Origin: UBA4572 sp049965515 | Lineage (GTDB): Bacteria; Nitrospirota; Leptospirillia; Leptospirillales; Leptospirillaceae | Length of the DNA stretch: 50,649 nt | Direction of reading: 5' to 3' | NCBI GenBank assembly: GCA_049965515.1 | Contig: JBMFWG010000009.1 | Location: 1 to 50,649 of the forward strand | Part shown: one piece after another, positions 15,965-24,875 of the stretch | Layout of the letters: each line of letters starts with the position of its first letter | How positions within the stretch are numbered: the first letter of the stretch is position 1 | Position numbers and translations under genes: made by a program | Notes under the pieces: model-generated | Told to the model about the DNA's origin: nothing | What the model saw: only the letters and a program-made list of their open reading frames with translations | Database searches by the model: none

Positions 15965-18249
15965 ATCCTCAGGGGAGGCTGGTCCGGTCATCAGGGATTA
16001 TCCTCATCCTGACATGGATCTTATTGTCATTGGTGAAGGCCGTCGATGCGGCGTCACCTCCCGTCACTCCCGTCGGAGGAGCCGATACCAACAAGGTCGT
16101 CGTTCTTGCCGACCATATCCGTCTTAATCGAAACACCTCCCTTCTTCATGCCAATGGGCACGCCTATATCTCTCGCCACCCCTGGTCTCTCCGGGCCGAC
16201 TCACTGATCCTCAACAAAAAGACCAGTATCGTCTGGGGCGCGGGCCATGTGATCTTCAAGGGCCCACGGACAACGATGAAGGGGGACCGGATTCGGGCCA
16301 ATCTTTTGACGGGTGAGGCCATCCTTTACCATGGGACAGTGAAGACCCAGCAATATTACTCGATGAACAACTCCCAAGTGCTCTACACCTATCATATCAA
16401 GGGAGAGGTGATCCATCGGAAGGACCACAAGCACTACCATGTCAAGAAGGGATCGGTGACGACATGTGACTGTGGCAAGGATAGTTCTCCGTCATGGTCA
16501 ATCTCGACTCTTTCAGGAGACATGACGTTGGGGGATGTCTTCTCGGGACTTTCAGACTCGCTGGATATCAAAGGGATTCCGGCGCTGTACATGCCTTACT
16601 TTTCTTTTCCGGTGGCCTCGAAAAAAACAGGATTCCTTTTCCCTTTTGTCCAGTTCAATACTGTTCAGGGACTGGTATTCTACGATACCTTCTTCTGGAA
16701 TCTCGATCCATCCTATGACTTGGCTGTCACGATGGATGACATGTCGAACTTCGGTATTGGAGAAGGCGTCACCTATCGTCAGGCCATTAGCTCCAACCAG
16801 AATCTTTTTCTTAATATCACCAACCAGGCGGTGGACTACTCAGCCTTGGGCCTCCGGACAAATATCTCTTCGACCACCGATCTTTATAGTTACAACACTG
16901 ATAATGTGTCCATCATGGGAAATATCAACTATGTCAACGCCCAGGACTTCTACCAGCTCATGAGTGTGGGGTCCACCATGAGCTTCAATCCTGAACTCCT
17001 CTCCACTGTCTATGTCAACGCCTACCAGGACAACAGCGAAATCAACCTAATCGCCGACTACAACCAGGACATCTTTCCCGGGCTCAATACCACCGTGAGC
17101 AAGCTTCCGCAAGGGAGTGCCAGCCTTTTTGATTATTCCTTGGGAGGATCCGGAATCTATTTTTCATCCTTTCTTTCGGGGGCAGAGATCGAAAGCGGGC
17201 CTGTCATGATTCAGCGCGGGCTTGTCTATCCCCATGCCACAGGCTCCTATGTGCTGGGTGACGGGGCTCTGGTGCTCACACCGCATGCGGGCGTCCTGAC
17301 GACAGCTTACAGCCAGAGTTACCAGGGAGCCACCCCTCTCGACCAGGCCGTTCCCAATCTGGGCTTGGGTGCCCAGTCGACAGTGGAGCGAGATTTCTAT
17401 ACCGCCGGAGGGGGGGATCTTACTCACCAGATGCAGATGGATCTGGACTTTGACTATGCTCCCCAGAACAACGAGACGCAGATTATCCAAAGTGGATTTT
17501 CCGATAATATTCTCGGGATGAATGCGACAACACTGACCATGACCCAGAGGCTTTTCTGGCAGGGATCAGATGGGCAGTCCAAAGAGCTCGTATCGCTCAA
17601 GCTTGCCGATACCTATCAGTATTCGACGATCCCGGGAAATGCCCAGCCAATGTATTTCGGGGGGCAGAGCCTGCCAGATCCCTTTCTCCCGATCCAGACC
17701 CCATTTTCTCCGGTCTATGGCTCGCTCCACATTTTGAGTGGACAACCGGTTTCCTTTTTTGCGGAAGGATTCTTTGACATGAGTCAGCGGACCATGCCAA
17801 CAGAGGATTCCGCCATTATGTTCAACCAGGCGGCTGTCGCCCCGGGACCGATTATGCTCAATGCAATCCTCGGACAGACCGAGGCTCATGCCGGAAATAT
17901 TCCTCTCATGGGAAACTTTTTTAGCCCGGACGAGATAACCGAGACGTATACCCAGCCCTTCGGGACGAACTTCCTCGTGCCTTACCTGGGAATTACCACC
18001 AGTAATGGACTTTATATGGGGGCGGCCTATTACTATGATCTGGGCCAGGGGGTCGGGGCTGGAACACAGATGGAGTCCTTTAACTTTGGCTACAACGGAC
18101 AGTGCTGGTCGGGAGCCTTCATGTACTATATCGTGAATGAGCCTGCGCCTCTCCCGGTACAGACAGGGTTTGGTTTCACCATCAGTCTCAATGGGGTGGC
18201 GGCCCTGGCTCCGATCGTGAATGTGATCATGCCGCCCGTGGTGCCATAG
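15961..18249 (+). CDS. lptD: LPS-assembly protein LptD (OstA)
   Basis: 762 residues starting with TTG that overlaps the folC stop. A signal segment (about 10-30, ending VKAVDA-A) is followed by an OstA/LptA-like beta-jellyroll region (VVVLADHIRLNRNTSLLHA, LRADSLILNKK, TMKGDRIRANL). Then comes a long beta-strand-rich barrel domain with LYMPYFSFPVASKKTGFLFP, the typical joint of LptD. It places lipopolysaccharide in the outer membrane together with LptE. The presence of a cysteine pair (CDCG, about 171-173) fits the disulfide-bearing N-domain loosely. Only one other cysteine is obvious near the C-terminus, so the E. coli two-disulfide pattern is not clearly kept. Confidence 0.88.
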   Translation: MNPQGRLVRSSGIILILTWILLSLVKAVDAASPPVTPVGGADTNKVVVLADHIRLNRNTSLLHANGHAYISRHPWSLRADSLILNKKTSIVWGAGHVIFKGPRTTMKGDRIRANLLTGEAILYHGTVKTQQYYSMNNSQVLYTYHIKGEVIHRKDHKHYHVKKGSVTTCDCGKDSSPSWSISTLSGDMTLGDVFSGLSDSLDIKGIPALYMPYFSFPVASKKTGFLFPFVQFNTVQGLVFYDTFFWNLDPSYDLAVTMDDMSNFGIGEGVTYRQAISSNQNLFLNITNQAVDYSALGLRTNISSTTDLYSYNTDNVSIMGNINYVNAQDFYQLMSVGSTMSFNPELLSTVYVNAYQDNSEINLIADYNQDIFPGLNTTVSKLPQGSASLFDYSLGGSGIYFSSFLSGAEIESGPVMIQRGLVYPHATGSYVLGDGALVLTPHAGVLTTAYSQSYQGATPLDQAVPNLGLGAQSTVERDFYTAGGGDLTHQMQMDLDFDYAPQNNETQIIQSGFSDNILGMNATTLTMTQRLFWQGSDGQSKELVSLKLADTYQYSTIPGNAQPMYFGGQSLPDPFLPIQTPFSPVYGSLHILSGQPVSFFAEGFFDMSQRTMPTEDSAIMFNQAAVAPGPIMLNAILGQTEAHAGNIPLMGNFFSPDEITETYTQPFGTNFLVPYLGITTSNGLYMGAAYYYDLGQGVGAGTQMESFNFGYNGQCWSGAFMYYIVNEPAPLPVQTGFGFTISLNGVAALAPIVNVIMPPVVP

Positions 18250-18304
18250 TCGGCCTGTGGTGACATGGTCGAAAGGACCGCTGGTGAGGAGAGAGGCCGG
18301 GGGG

Positions 18305-19081
18305 CTAGCAGATAAATTGTTCGACGACAGTACGGAGAGCAAGGAGCTGCATGTCGACTCGGTCGGAGAGGGGAAGTTTCGGGGGAGATTCAAAGGTCAA
18401 TGTCCGCCGTGTCCCCAGACGCTTCATGTAGAGTCCCTGGGGAGCTCCCTGACGAAACATGCGGGGTGTGGACCGGGAGGTTCGGAGGATCAACCCGTCG
18501 GTAGCAGCCATCCCCTCAATGACGGGGGCCTGATTGATCGGGTGACCGGCGGACCGGAGGGCGGCAATAATGTGCGGACCAAAGGCCGTGGTGGTATCAG
18601 GGGCAAGCTCGTAGAGATAAAAGCCTGGGGTGTCGACATCCTCATGAAGGTCGACAAACAGGTCATTTCGTCTCTTTTTGTAATCCTTCATCAGATAGCG
18701 GATCTCCGGGGGAGGAGAGGGGGATCCAAAAGCCCTGTTGGGGTCAACGCCAGTTGCATCATGCCGCTGTCTCCGGTCAAACCCTGAAGGGTTGATGAGT
18801 GGAACGATTTCAAGATGGAGTCGACGAAGCTTCTCCCACTTGTCGTTGAAGTCCTCAAGCAGGGAGAGAATCGTGTGGGGGCCAGCCGGTTCATCTCCAT
18901 GAATCCCTGCCGCAATAAGAATTCGTGGGGCGAGGCCCTGAACCTTCCGTGAAAGGGAGAGGATCGGGACCGTGCCTGAGTCGGCCGTAACGGTCCCGAG
19001 AATTCTCGGGCGGAAACCAGCGGCTTCTCCCTTTCTTTTGACCTCCGACAGGAATTCCTGGCTGGCAAAAATCTCTTTCAT
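18305..19081 (-). CDS. M14-family zinc carboxypeptidase / deacylase
   Basis: About 258 residues from the ATG at 19081, which overlaps the nadK stop as ATGA; the ATG at 19093 lies inside nadK. Zinc ligands are in AAGIHGDEPAGP (HxxE) and in DLHED. The substrate-binding stretch is PSGFDRRQRHDATGVDPNRA and the general-base glutamate is in LTFESPP. It resembles the small M14 enzymes near the succinylglutamate desuccinylase/aspartoacylase branch, which cleave a C-terminal residue or N-acyl group. The substrate is unknown. It is convergent with lptD (55-base gap). Confidence 0.82.
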   Translation of the reverse strand: MKEIFASQEFLSEVKRKGEAAGFRPRILGTVTADSGTVPILSLSRKVQGLAPRILIAAGIHGDEPAGPHTILSLLEDFNDKWEKLRRLHLEIVPLINPSGFDRRQRHDATGVDPNRAFGSPSPPPEIRYLMKDYKKRRNDLFVDLHEDVDTPGFYLYELAPDTTTAFGPHIIAALRSAGHPINQAPVIEGMAATDGLILRTSRSTPRMFRQGAPQGLYMKRLGTRRTLTFESPPKLPLSDRVDMQLLALRTVVEQFIC

Positions 19082-19965
19082 GAATCTCCCCATCGAAGCT
19101 TGTCCCTGAGAACCTCAAAGTAATTGCGGTCCGGAGAAACCAGAAGCCGGGTGACATGCGCGGAGCGGGAGATCCTGAGTACATCGCCTTTTTCTAGAGG
19201 GACACTGATCTGGCCGTCAAAGATGACCATGACATGGGCATCCGCCGTTTTAAAGAGAGTTTCAAGACGAACGGACTCAGGAAAGACAATGGGGCGTTGT
19301 GTCAAAGTGTGGGGACAGATCGGCGTCATGACGATCCCTTGGGACTCTGGATGAAGAATCGGACCACCAGCGGCCATTGAATAGGCGGTGGAGCCAGTGG
19401 CGGAAGAAAAGATGACACCATCTCCCTTCATCCCTGTGACGAAGTGGTTGTTGGCGTAAATCTCCACCTCAATCATTCGGGCGGTGGTCCCTTTGTTGAT
19501 GACCACATCGTTGAGAACATCATGGGACTCTGTGATTCGATCACCGTTTTTCAGAAGGTCCGCATGAATCATTGCCCGTCTTTCGGCAACATAATGGCCG
19601 GATATCACAGAATCAAGCACAAGAAAGGCTTCTTCCCTGGGGACTTCTGCCAGGAAGCCAAGTGTTCCAAGGTTGATCCCGAGAATGGGAATTTGACGCC
19701 GGGTAGCAATTCGGGCAGCTGAAAGGATTGTCCCGTCTCCCCCAAGAACGATAAGCAAATCGGCAGACCGGGCAATTTCCTCCCGGTCAAAGACCGGAAG
19801 AGGTGAGGGCCCCATTGAAAGTATGGCCTCTCTATCAAGCATCACGGACAAGCCTTTGCCTGAGAGCCATGGGAGAAGGGGAGTCAAGAGCTGGCGGACT
19901 TCTGTCGATCGGTGAGGCTTTGTGAGAATGCCGATAGTTTTCGGGAGAATCTTTTTCGACATCAT
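19078..19965 (-). CDS. nadK: NAD kinase
   Basis: About 295 residues from the paired ATGs at 19965/19962 (ggatgg just upstream); a longer frame to 20055 adds a basic stretch unlike the family. It phosphorylates NAD to NADP. Diagnostic are LIVLGGDGTILSAAR, LGINLGTLGFLAEV, LNDVVINKG, GDGVIFSSATGSTAYSMAAGGPI (in parts) and PICPHTL. It is divergent from the respiratory operon, whose first gene is an NAD(P)-type oxidoreductase. Its stop overlaps the M14 peptidase start. Confidence 0.95.
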   Translation of the reverse strand: MMSKKILPKTIGILTKPHRSTEVRQLLTPLLPWLSGKGLSVMLDREAILSMGPSPLPVFDREEIARSADLLIVLGGDGTILSAARIATRRQIPILGINLGTLGFLAEVPREEAFLVLDSVISGHYVAERRAMIHADLLKNGDRITESHDVLNDVVINKGTTARMIEVEIYANNHFVTGMKGDGVIFSSATGSTAYSMAAGGPILHPESQGIVMTPICPHTLTQRPIVFPESVRLETLFKTADAHVMVIFDGQISVPLEKGDVLRISRSAHVTRLLVSPDRNYFEVLRDKLRWGDS

Positions 19966-20223
19966 CCATCCGTGAAAAGGGGTCCGGGAGGCTCTGACAT
20001 CGGCCCATGGGGCGATTCCCCGTTTCCTGCCGCTAGCCCGTTGAAATTGTAGCACAATGGCCAGACGAGGTCATTGGGAAGTGGGCTGTGGAAGGGGTGG
20101 GTGCACGTCAGATTTGTGAGAAAGTCCGTTTTTACAGATTTTCCTGTTTTCAGTGCGTCAGGAGAGGGGCATGCCAATATCCCCTTGGAACAAACGCTGG
20201 ACATCTTTCTTCCGATCTGCTGG

Positions 20224-20245
20224 AATAGGGGTGACAACCCCTATT
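20224..20245. promoter_or_regulatory. Inverted repeat upstream of the respiratory promoter
   Basis: aataggggt and acccctatt are perfect 9-bp arms around gaca. The centre lies about 28 bases before the -35 box at 20263, a position typical of an activator site. It could instead be a small hairpin ending leftover transcription, but no T-run follows. Confidence 0.4.
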
Positions 20246-20262
20246 CGTCTGTTGACGACATC

Positions 20263-20291
20263 TTGACTCTCCGGGACGGAAATGTTATAAA
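20263..20291 (+). promoter_or_regulatory. Sigma70 promoter of the respiratory operon
   Basis: TTGACT (20263-20268) and TATAAA (20286-20291) are separated by 17 bases. The predicted start near 20298 gives a long leader of about 145 bases. A second TTGACG lies at 20252-20257 without a matching -10. Confidence 0.75.
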
Positions 20292-20442
20292 TTGCGCCAC
20301 TGCAAATTCAATCCGAAAATCATTCTCATCGTTGGACCGGATAGGGAACCCTGGGGGTTTCGGCTGAGCCATGGCCAGACCTCGCAAGCTTGGTGTCCCT
20401 CTTTCCGTATGGGATCTTTGTAACCCGCGGAGGAGGAACGGA

Positions 20443-22290
20443 ATGAAGGGAAAATACAAGCTTCACATACCAGATTATCAGTACTATGCCGATCAGGTGG
20501 CCTGCCGGAAAGCCTGTCCGGTGGGAACTGATGCCGGCGGATATGTTCAGGCAATAGCGCAAGGACGCTACGAGCGAGCTTATGCCATCGCCCGAGGACC
20601 AAACCCCTTTGCTTCGGTATGCGGGTGGGTCTGCAATGCCCCCTGTGAGACGGCCTGTACCCGGGGCAATATTGATGCTCCCGTGACCATCAGGGCGCTC
20701 AAGAGATTCGTGACGGAAAAGTTTGGGGCAGAGGCCGTTTCTGACCCGGCATCAACCTTAAGATATTCGACGGCTCCGGGCGTTCCTTATGGAAAGGCAA
20801 CGGGCCCGAAGGTAGCCATTGTCGGGGGAGGTCCTGCGGGTCTTTCTGCGGCCCACGATCTGGCTCGCCTCGGGTATCGTGTGACGATCTTTGAGGCTCA
20901 GGATCGATTGGGCGGCCTCTTTTATCTTGTTCCGGAGTACCGTCTTCCTCGTCCGCTATTCCAGGCAGAGATTGCGGCGATTCTCAGTATGGGTGTTGAG
21001 GCTCGTCTCAATGTCAAGGTCGGCAAGGACGTGACTCTCGCACAGCTACGCGAAGAGTATGCCGCGGTAGTCCTGTCGTCCGGGGCCTGGGGAAGTCGTC
21101 AGGTTCCATTCGAAGGACGGGAGCTTGAAGGCGTTTATTCAGCCCTTCCCTTTCTGCAGTCGGTTTATCACCGCCATGATCCACTTCCGATTGGTCCTCG
21201 CCCAGTTGTTGTTGGGGCAGGAAATGTGGCGATGGATGTGGTGAGAACGGCCATTCGTGTTCCCGGGGTGGAGAAAGTCACGGTGGTGACCCTTGAAACA
21301 TGGGATGAGATGCCCGCTGACGATCTTGAGATTGAGGATGCCGTCCATGAAGGGGCAGAGTTTGCTGTTCGATTGGGAACAAAGCGTATCCTTGGTTCTG
21401 GGGGGAGATTTGAGGGCCTTGAGGTCAAGAAAGTGCTCTCGGTGTTTGACGATCAAGGACGGTTTTCCCCAACGTTTGATGAAGAAAAAATTAGTGTGAT
21501 CCATGGTTCGTCGGTGACCTTTGCGATCGGTCAGGTTATTGATACGTCCTATGTTCCTGAAGATCTTGAAGGGATAGTTGGTCGCAATGGGGTCATTCGG
21601 GCGAACATACATAGCATGGACACAGGGGTTCCGGGAGTCTTTGCTGCCGGGGACGTTGTGACAGGGCCGAGGATTTTTATTGACGCGATTGCCGGAGGCC
21701 AAAAAGCAGCCCAGTCGGTTCACTCCTACCTCATGAAGCGCGGAGTGGTCAAGAATCTCGTTGGTGTTTCGACACCAATTGCCCATCGTGCGAATCCTTC
21801 GCCGATCTGGCCTGAAGATTTTAATAAAAAAGGCTACTATACGATTGAGAGAAAAAACCCGGATTTGCTTCACCCCGACTTCCGTCGGACCAACTTTGAT
21901 CTTGCTGAACTCTCCATGACCGAAGACCAGGCACGGACTCAGGCCTCTCGCTGTTTGACCTGTCATGTAAATCCGATCTTTGAGGGGCATAAGTGTGTGC
22001 TATGCGGGGGATGTGTTGATGTTTGCCCCGAATATGCCTTGAAGATGGTTCCTCTTTCCGATGTGGATCTAGAGCATGGAAAGATGGAGCCGCTTGTAGA
22101 GGCCTTTACCGACACGGAGATCTCTCCGGATCACATCGAAGAGCCCGTTGTTCAAACCCTTTCGCAGTCAACGGCAATGATATGGGACGGGATGCGCTGC
22201 ATCCGGTGTGGCTTATGCGCTAAGCGCTGCCCAACCGGGGCCATCGCCATGGAACATCTCGAAATTAAACAGGAGGTTGCGCTCCAATGA
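20443..22290 (+). CDS. FAD/Fe-S pyridine-nucleotide oxidoreductase (GltD-like) with C-terminal ferredoxin domain
   Basis: 615 residues from the ATG at 20443, set by aggagg 6 bases upstream. N-terminal cysteines C21, C25, C60, C64, C68 and C72 (ACRKACP, CGWVCNAPCETAC) match the Fe-S domain of glutamate synthase small subunits. An FAD Rossmann motif follows (VAIVGGGPAGLSAAHDLA) and then a second nucleotide-binding motif (VVGAGNVAMDVV) for NAD(P)H. The C-terminus has two 4Fe-4S groups, CVLCGGCVDVCP and CIRCGLCAKRCP. No glutamate synthase large subunit is nearby; the gene instead overlaps the Rieske gene by ATGA. It probably links the NAD(P) pool to the quinone:cytochrome complex, directly or through ferredoxin. 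Direction and partner are inferred. Confidence 0.9.
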   Translation: MKGKYKLHIPDYQYYADQVACRKACPVGTDAGGYVQAIAQGRYERAYAIARGPNPFASVCGWVCNAPCETACTRGNIDAPVTIRALKRFVTEKFGAEAVSDPASTLRYSTAPGVPYGKATGPKVAIVGGGPAGLSAAHDLARLGYRVTIFEAQDRLGGLFYLVPEYRLPRPLFQAEIAAILSMGVEARLNVKVGKDVTLAQLREEYAAVVLSSGAWGSRQVPFEGRELEGVYSALPFLQSVYHRHDPLPIGPRPVVVGAGNVAMDVVRTAIRVPGVEKVTVVTLETWDEMPADDLEIEDAVHEGAEFAVRLGTKRILGSGGRFEGLEVKKVLSVFDDQGRFSPTFDEEKISVIHGSSVTFAIGQVIDTSYVPEDLEGIVGRNGVIRANIHSMDTGVPGVFAAGDVVTGPRIFIDAIAGGQKAAQSVHSYLMKRGVVKNLVGVSTPIAHRANPSPIWPEDFNKKGYYTIERKNPDLLHPDFRRTNFDLAELSMTEDQARTQASRCLTCHVNPIFEGHKCVLCGGCVDVCPEYALKMVPLSDVDLEHGKMEPLVEAFTDTEISPDHIEEPVVQTLSQSTAMIWDGMRCIRCGLCAKRCPTGAIAMEHLEIKQEVALQ

Positions 22291-22907
22291 CAAATCTAAC
22301 GGCCCAAACGCAACACCCCGGAGAAACCGGTGATATGGCTAGTCCTGCCGACAAGGGGCGAAGAAAGTTTCTCGTGGCAGCAGGATGGTCCCTTATGGGC
22401 GCTTCAATGGCAGGAACAGCATTTGCTGCCTACAAATATCTTTTTCCTCCAGTTCTCTATGAACCTCCGACGGTTTTCAAGATCGGTCATGTTTCGATCT
22501 ATGGACTGGGAGTAGACGAGCGCTGGAAACTGAAGGGGCGCTTCTGGGTTGTGCGAAACATGCGGGGAATCTATAACATGATTTCCATCTGCCGGCATCT
22601 TGGCTGCACCCCGAACTGGTTCCCGGATCAAAAAAGATTTCGTTGTCCCTGTCACGGCTCGATTTACGACGCTCATGGCAATGTTCGTGGAGGGCCAGCC
22701 CCCCGAACGCTCTGGCGCGGTCAAATCATCCGTGATCCTCTTGACGGGGAGTTGATCGTCAATACGGTGATCCGGCTTGACCCGGATCCAGTTCAGACGC
22801 CTCAAGGCCTTTGGGTCAAAGAAAAGGTCAAGGAAGTTACACCGTTCTACATTGAACATTCAGCTCCTGCTGGTGCTTCTTGCGCCTCCAACCGACTCCT
22901 CTGCTGA
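22287..22907 (+). CDS. Rieske 2Fe-2S protein of a cytochrome bc/b6f-type complex
   Basis: 206 residues. A Tat-like start (RRKFLVAAG) leads into one transmembrane anchor at about 31-50. Cluster ligands are C102 and H104 (CRHLGC) and C120 and H123 (CPCHGS), with C107 and C122 placed for the stabilising disulfide. It accepts an electron from quinol at the Qo site and passes it to the cytochrome c partner on the outer side. The start overlaps the oxidoreductase gene (ATGA). The C-terminus ends in a short Ser/Cys-containing tail (SCASNRLLC) with no clear role. Confidence 0.94.
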   Translation: MTNLTAQTQHPGETGDMASPADKGRRKFLVAAGWSLMGASMAGTAFAAYKYLFPPVLYEPPTVFKIGHVSIYGLGVDERWKLKGRFWVVRNMRGIYNMISICRHLGCTPNWFPDQKRFRCPCHGSIYDAHGNVRGGPAPRTLWRGQIIRDPLDGELIVNTVIRLDPDPVQTPQGLWVKEKVKEVTPFYIEHSAPAGASCASNRLLC

Positions 22908-22949
22908 CGGAAGAGGTCAATATAAACAACGGATTCGTTAACGGTTAAA

Positions 22950-22979
22950 CGGAGACGACTGATGGTTCAGCCGTCTCCG
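22950..22979 (+). other. Intercistronic hairpin between Rieske and cytochrome b genes
   Basis: cggagacg and cgtctccg form an 8-bp stem, extended by ctga/tcag across one mismatch, with the loop tggt. No T-run follows, so it is not a standard terminator. It lies in a 186-base gap inside the operon and may mark an mRNA processing or stability site. Confidence 0.5.
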
Positions 22980-23093
22980 CACACCCATGCAAGGATCCTT
23001 TATCCCTGCGCAGATCCGAGGTTCAAAAGGCATCGGGTTAGTCTGCTCGAGAATCACCAGGGACTGGTCCTTTTAAAGAAAGGAACTTAAGGT

Positions 23094-23855
23094 ATGCTTC
23101 AGAAAATTAAAAATGAGATCGTCGAATCTCAGATCTTCAAATCTGTCTTTCGGCACGGCTATCCCGACAATGACCTCGACCGGGCCTATGCAATCTTCTC
23201 AAGCGTCTTTCTTCATATCCATCCGGTCAAGGTCCGCCGTTCCGCTCTCAGAATGCGCTATACCTTTTGTCTGGGGGGAATTACCCTCTTTCTCTTTATC
23301 ATATTGGCGGTAACAGGAATTTGGCTCATGTTCTACTACACTCCCTATACCGGACTTGCTTATCGCAATATTAAAGATCTCCAGTTCGTCATCTTCGGTG
23401 GGAACCTGATGCGCGATCTTCACCGATTCGCCGCTCATGGCATGGTTCTCTTCGTATGGCTTCATATGACCCGTGTTTTTCTTACCGGGGCATACAAAGC
23501 GCCTCGAGAGTTTAACTGGGTTGTGGGTGTTGTCCTGCTTGTGAATACACTGGTTCTCTCTTGGACAGGATATCTTCTCCCGTGGGACCAGCTGGCATAC
23601 TGGGCTGTGACGGTGGGAGCCAAGATGGCCTCTTATACCCCCCTGATCGGACAAAACGGTCCGTGGGGACCTCAGCTCGGATTCCTTCCGACCAACGACA
23701 TCATGTTCATGCTTCTTGGTGGAACGGTGGTCGGGCAAAATGCCCTCATTCGTTTCTACGTGCTTCATTGTGTGGTTCTTCCGCTCGTTGTCACAGTCTT
23801 TCTCGCGGTCCATTTTTGGCGGATCCGAAAAGATGGTTTCTCCGGTCCCCTCTAA
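23094..23855 (+). CDS. Cytochrome b N-terminal subunit, b6-type
   Basis: 253 residues, about four transmembrane helices. Haem ligands H110/H124 (13 residues between) and H225/H240 (14 between) match cytochrome b6 spacing. C59 in RYTFCLGGIT aligns with the cysteine of b6 (FYCLGGIT) that binds the extra haem c(i) covalently. TGYLLPWDQ and RVFLTGAYKAPRE are standard cytochrome b marks. It carries the two b haems of the quinol-oxidising complex. The Shine-Dalgarno is aaggaac/aaggt upstream of 23094. The C-terminal half is a separate gene at 23947. Confidence 0.94.
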   Translation: MLQKIKNEIVESQIFKSVFRHGYPDNDLDRAYAIFSSVFLHIHPVKVRRSALRMRYTFCLGGITLFLFIILAVTGIWLMFYYTPYTGLAYRNIKDLQFVIFGGNLMRDLHRFAAHGMVLFVWLHMTRVFLTGAYKAPREFNWVVGVVLLVNTLVLSWTGYLLPWDQLAYWAVTVGAKMASYTPLIGQNGPWGPQLGFLPTNDIMFMLLGGTVVGQNALIRFYVLHCVVLPLVVTVFLAVHFWRIRKDGFSGPL

Positions 23856-23946
23856 GCGTAGGTTTTTTTCAAGGGATTGTCGAACTTATGACATAGTGGT
23901 TTTTATATGAGCCGTTGAAAGTGTTATATGGAGAGGTGGGGCAATA

Positions 23947-24777
23947 ATGGATGAAAAGGTGACCCGGGAGATTTTTCCCCGCGACGCGAGAAAGTCCTAC
24001 GGACTTGTCGAGCTAATGAAAAAGACGGCACCCATCGTCAAGAAGGAGCCAGAAGATACAGTCTATGTCTGGCCAAACCTTCTGATGATCGAGATTATAT
24101 GTGCCATCCTTGTGACAGTCGGTCTTATGATTCTCATTCAGTTTGAACATGCACCCCTTCGGTCACTGGCCGACCCGTCGACCACGCCGAATCCAATGCG
24201 TGCTCCCTGGTATTTTCTTGGTCTTCAAGAGTTGCTCGTTTACTTCGACCCATGGTATGCCGGAGTGGTGTTACCAGGAATGATTATTGTTGGACTGATG
24301 CTCTTCCCCTACCTTGATGTCAATCCAAAGGGGGTAGGTTACTATACCTACTCGGAACGAAAATTTGCCGTTTTCAATTACTCTTTCGGTTTCGCGATCT
24401 GGTGGATCACGATTATTATCGGAACATACCTGCGTGGTTTAGACTGGCAATGGTACTGGCCATGGAGCAACCATCTCGAGCACATGAATCCGGCTCTGGT
24501 GACGCTCATTCCACTCCACCTTATCTTTGTGAACTGGTTTCACGTGAGTGAAGGCGTTGGCAAGCTCTTTGGAGATATCATCTTTATCGGGTACTTTGCG
24601 CTTGGAACAATCATTCCGATGATTGTCTGGAAGCCAATGTACAAGGCGATGGGGTTGTGGCGCTACCTGACATTCTCCTTCTTCTTTCTATCGATGATGG
24701 GGGTTGCGCTCAAGATCGTGCTTAGACTTCTCTTTAACATCAAATACGTACTCGTCACACCCTGGATCAATATCTGA
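23947..24777 (+). CDS. Cytochrome b C-terminal subunit (subunit IV-like, extended)
   Basis: 276 residues, longer than the ~160 of plastid subunit IV. The Qo-site motif, PEWY in most relatives, is APWY here (86-89, in MRAPWYFLGLQE). Helices lie at about 43-65, 105-122, 144-161, 184-199 and beyond, so there are two or three extra C-terminal helices. FDPWYAGVVLPG and LDVNPKG follow the motif as in related bacterial subunits. It completes the quinol oxidation site with the N-terminal subunit. It is separated from that gene by 91 bases. Confidence 0.92.
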   Translation: MDEKVTREIFPRDARKSYGLVELMKKTAPIVKKEPEDTVYVWPNLLMIEIICAILVTVGLMILIQFEHAPLRSLADPSTTPNPMRAPWYFLGLQELLVYFDPWYAGVVLPGMIIVGLMLFPYLDVNPKGVGYYTYSERKFAVFNYSFGFAIWWITIIIGTYLRGLDWQWYWPWSNHLEHMNPALVTLIPLHLIFVNWFHVSEGVGKLFGDIIFIGYFALGTIIPMIVWKPMYKAMGLWRYLTFSFFFLSMMGVALKIVLRLLFNIKYVLVTPWINI

Positions 24778-24801
24778 CGATATTAACGCGTTGACTTGTC
24801 A

Positions 24802-24835
24802 CGGAGGGGCAGCTTGCCCGCTAGCCCTGCCTCCG
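24802..24835 (+). other. Intercistronic hairpin after the cytochrome b C-subunit
   Basis: cggaggggcag pairs with ctgcctccg (9 bp, two-base bulge). No T-run follows. It is the second such hairpin within this operon and may help set relative mRNA amounts. Confidence 0.4.
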
Positions 24836-24875
24836 ATACGTCAAAATGTCCGGCCAGTTCGGGCAAGGAGGTTCG

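Larger units (their letters stand above)
19966..20442. other. Divergent control region between nadK and the respiratory operon
   Basis: About 477 bases without a gene. It holds a 9-bp inverted repeat with a 4-base loop at 20224-20245, a strong plus-strand promoter at 20263-20291 and a leader of roughly 145 bases before the ATG at 20443. The in-frame ATG at 20371 lacks a ribosome binding site and its product is not family-like. No riboswitch was recognised in the leader. Confidence 0.6.

Noticed and set aside
18250..18304. Possible terminator between lptD and the M14 gene
   Set aside because: Only a 4-5 bp stem (ggtc/gacc) without a T-run.
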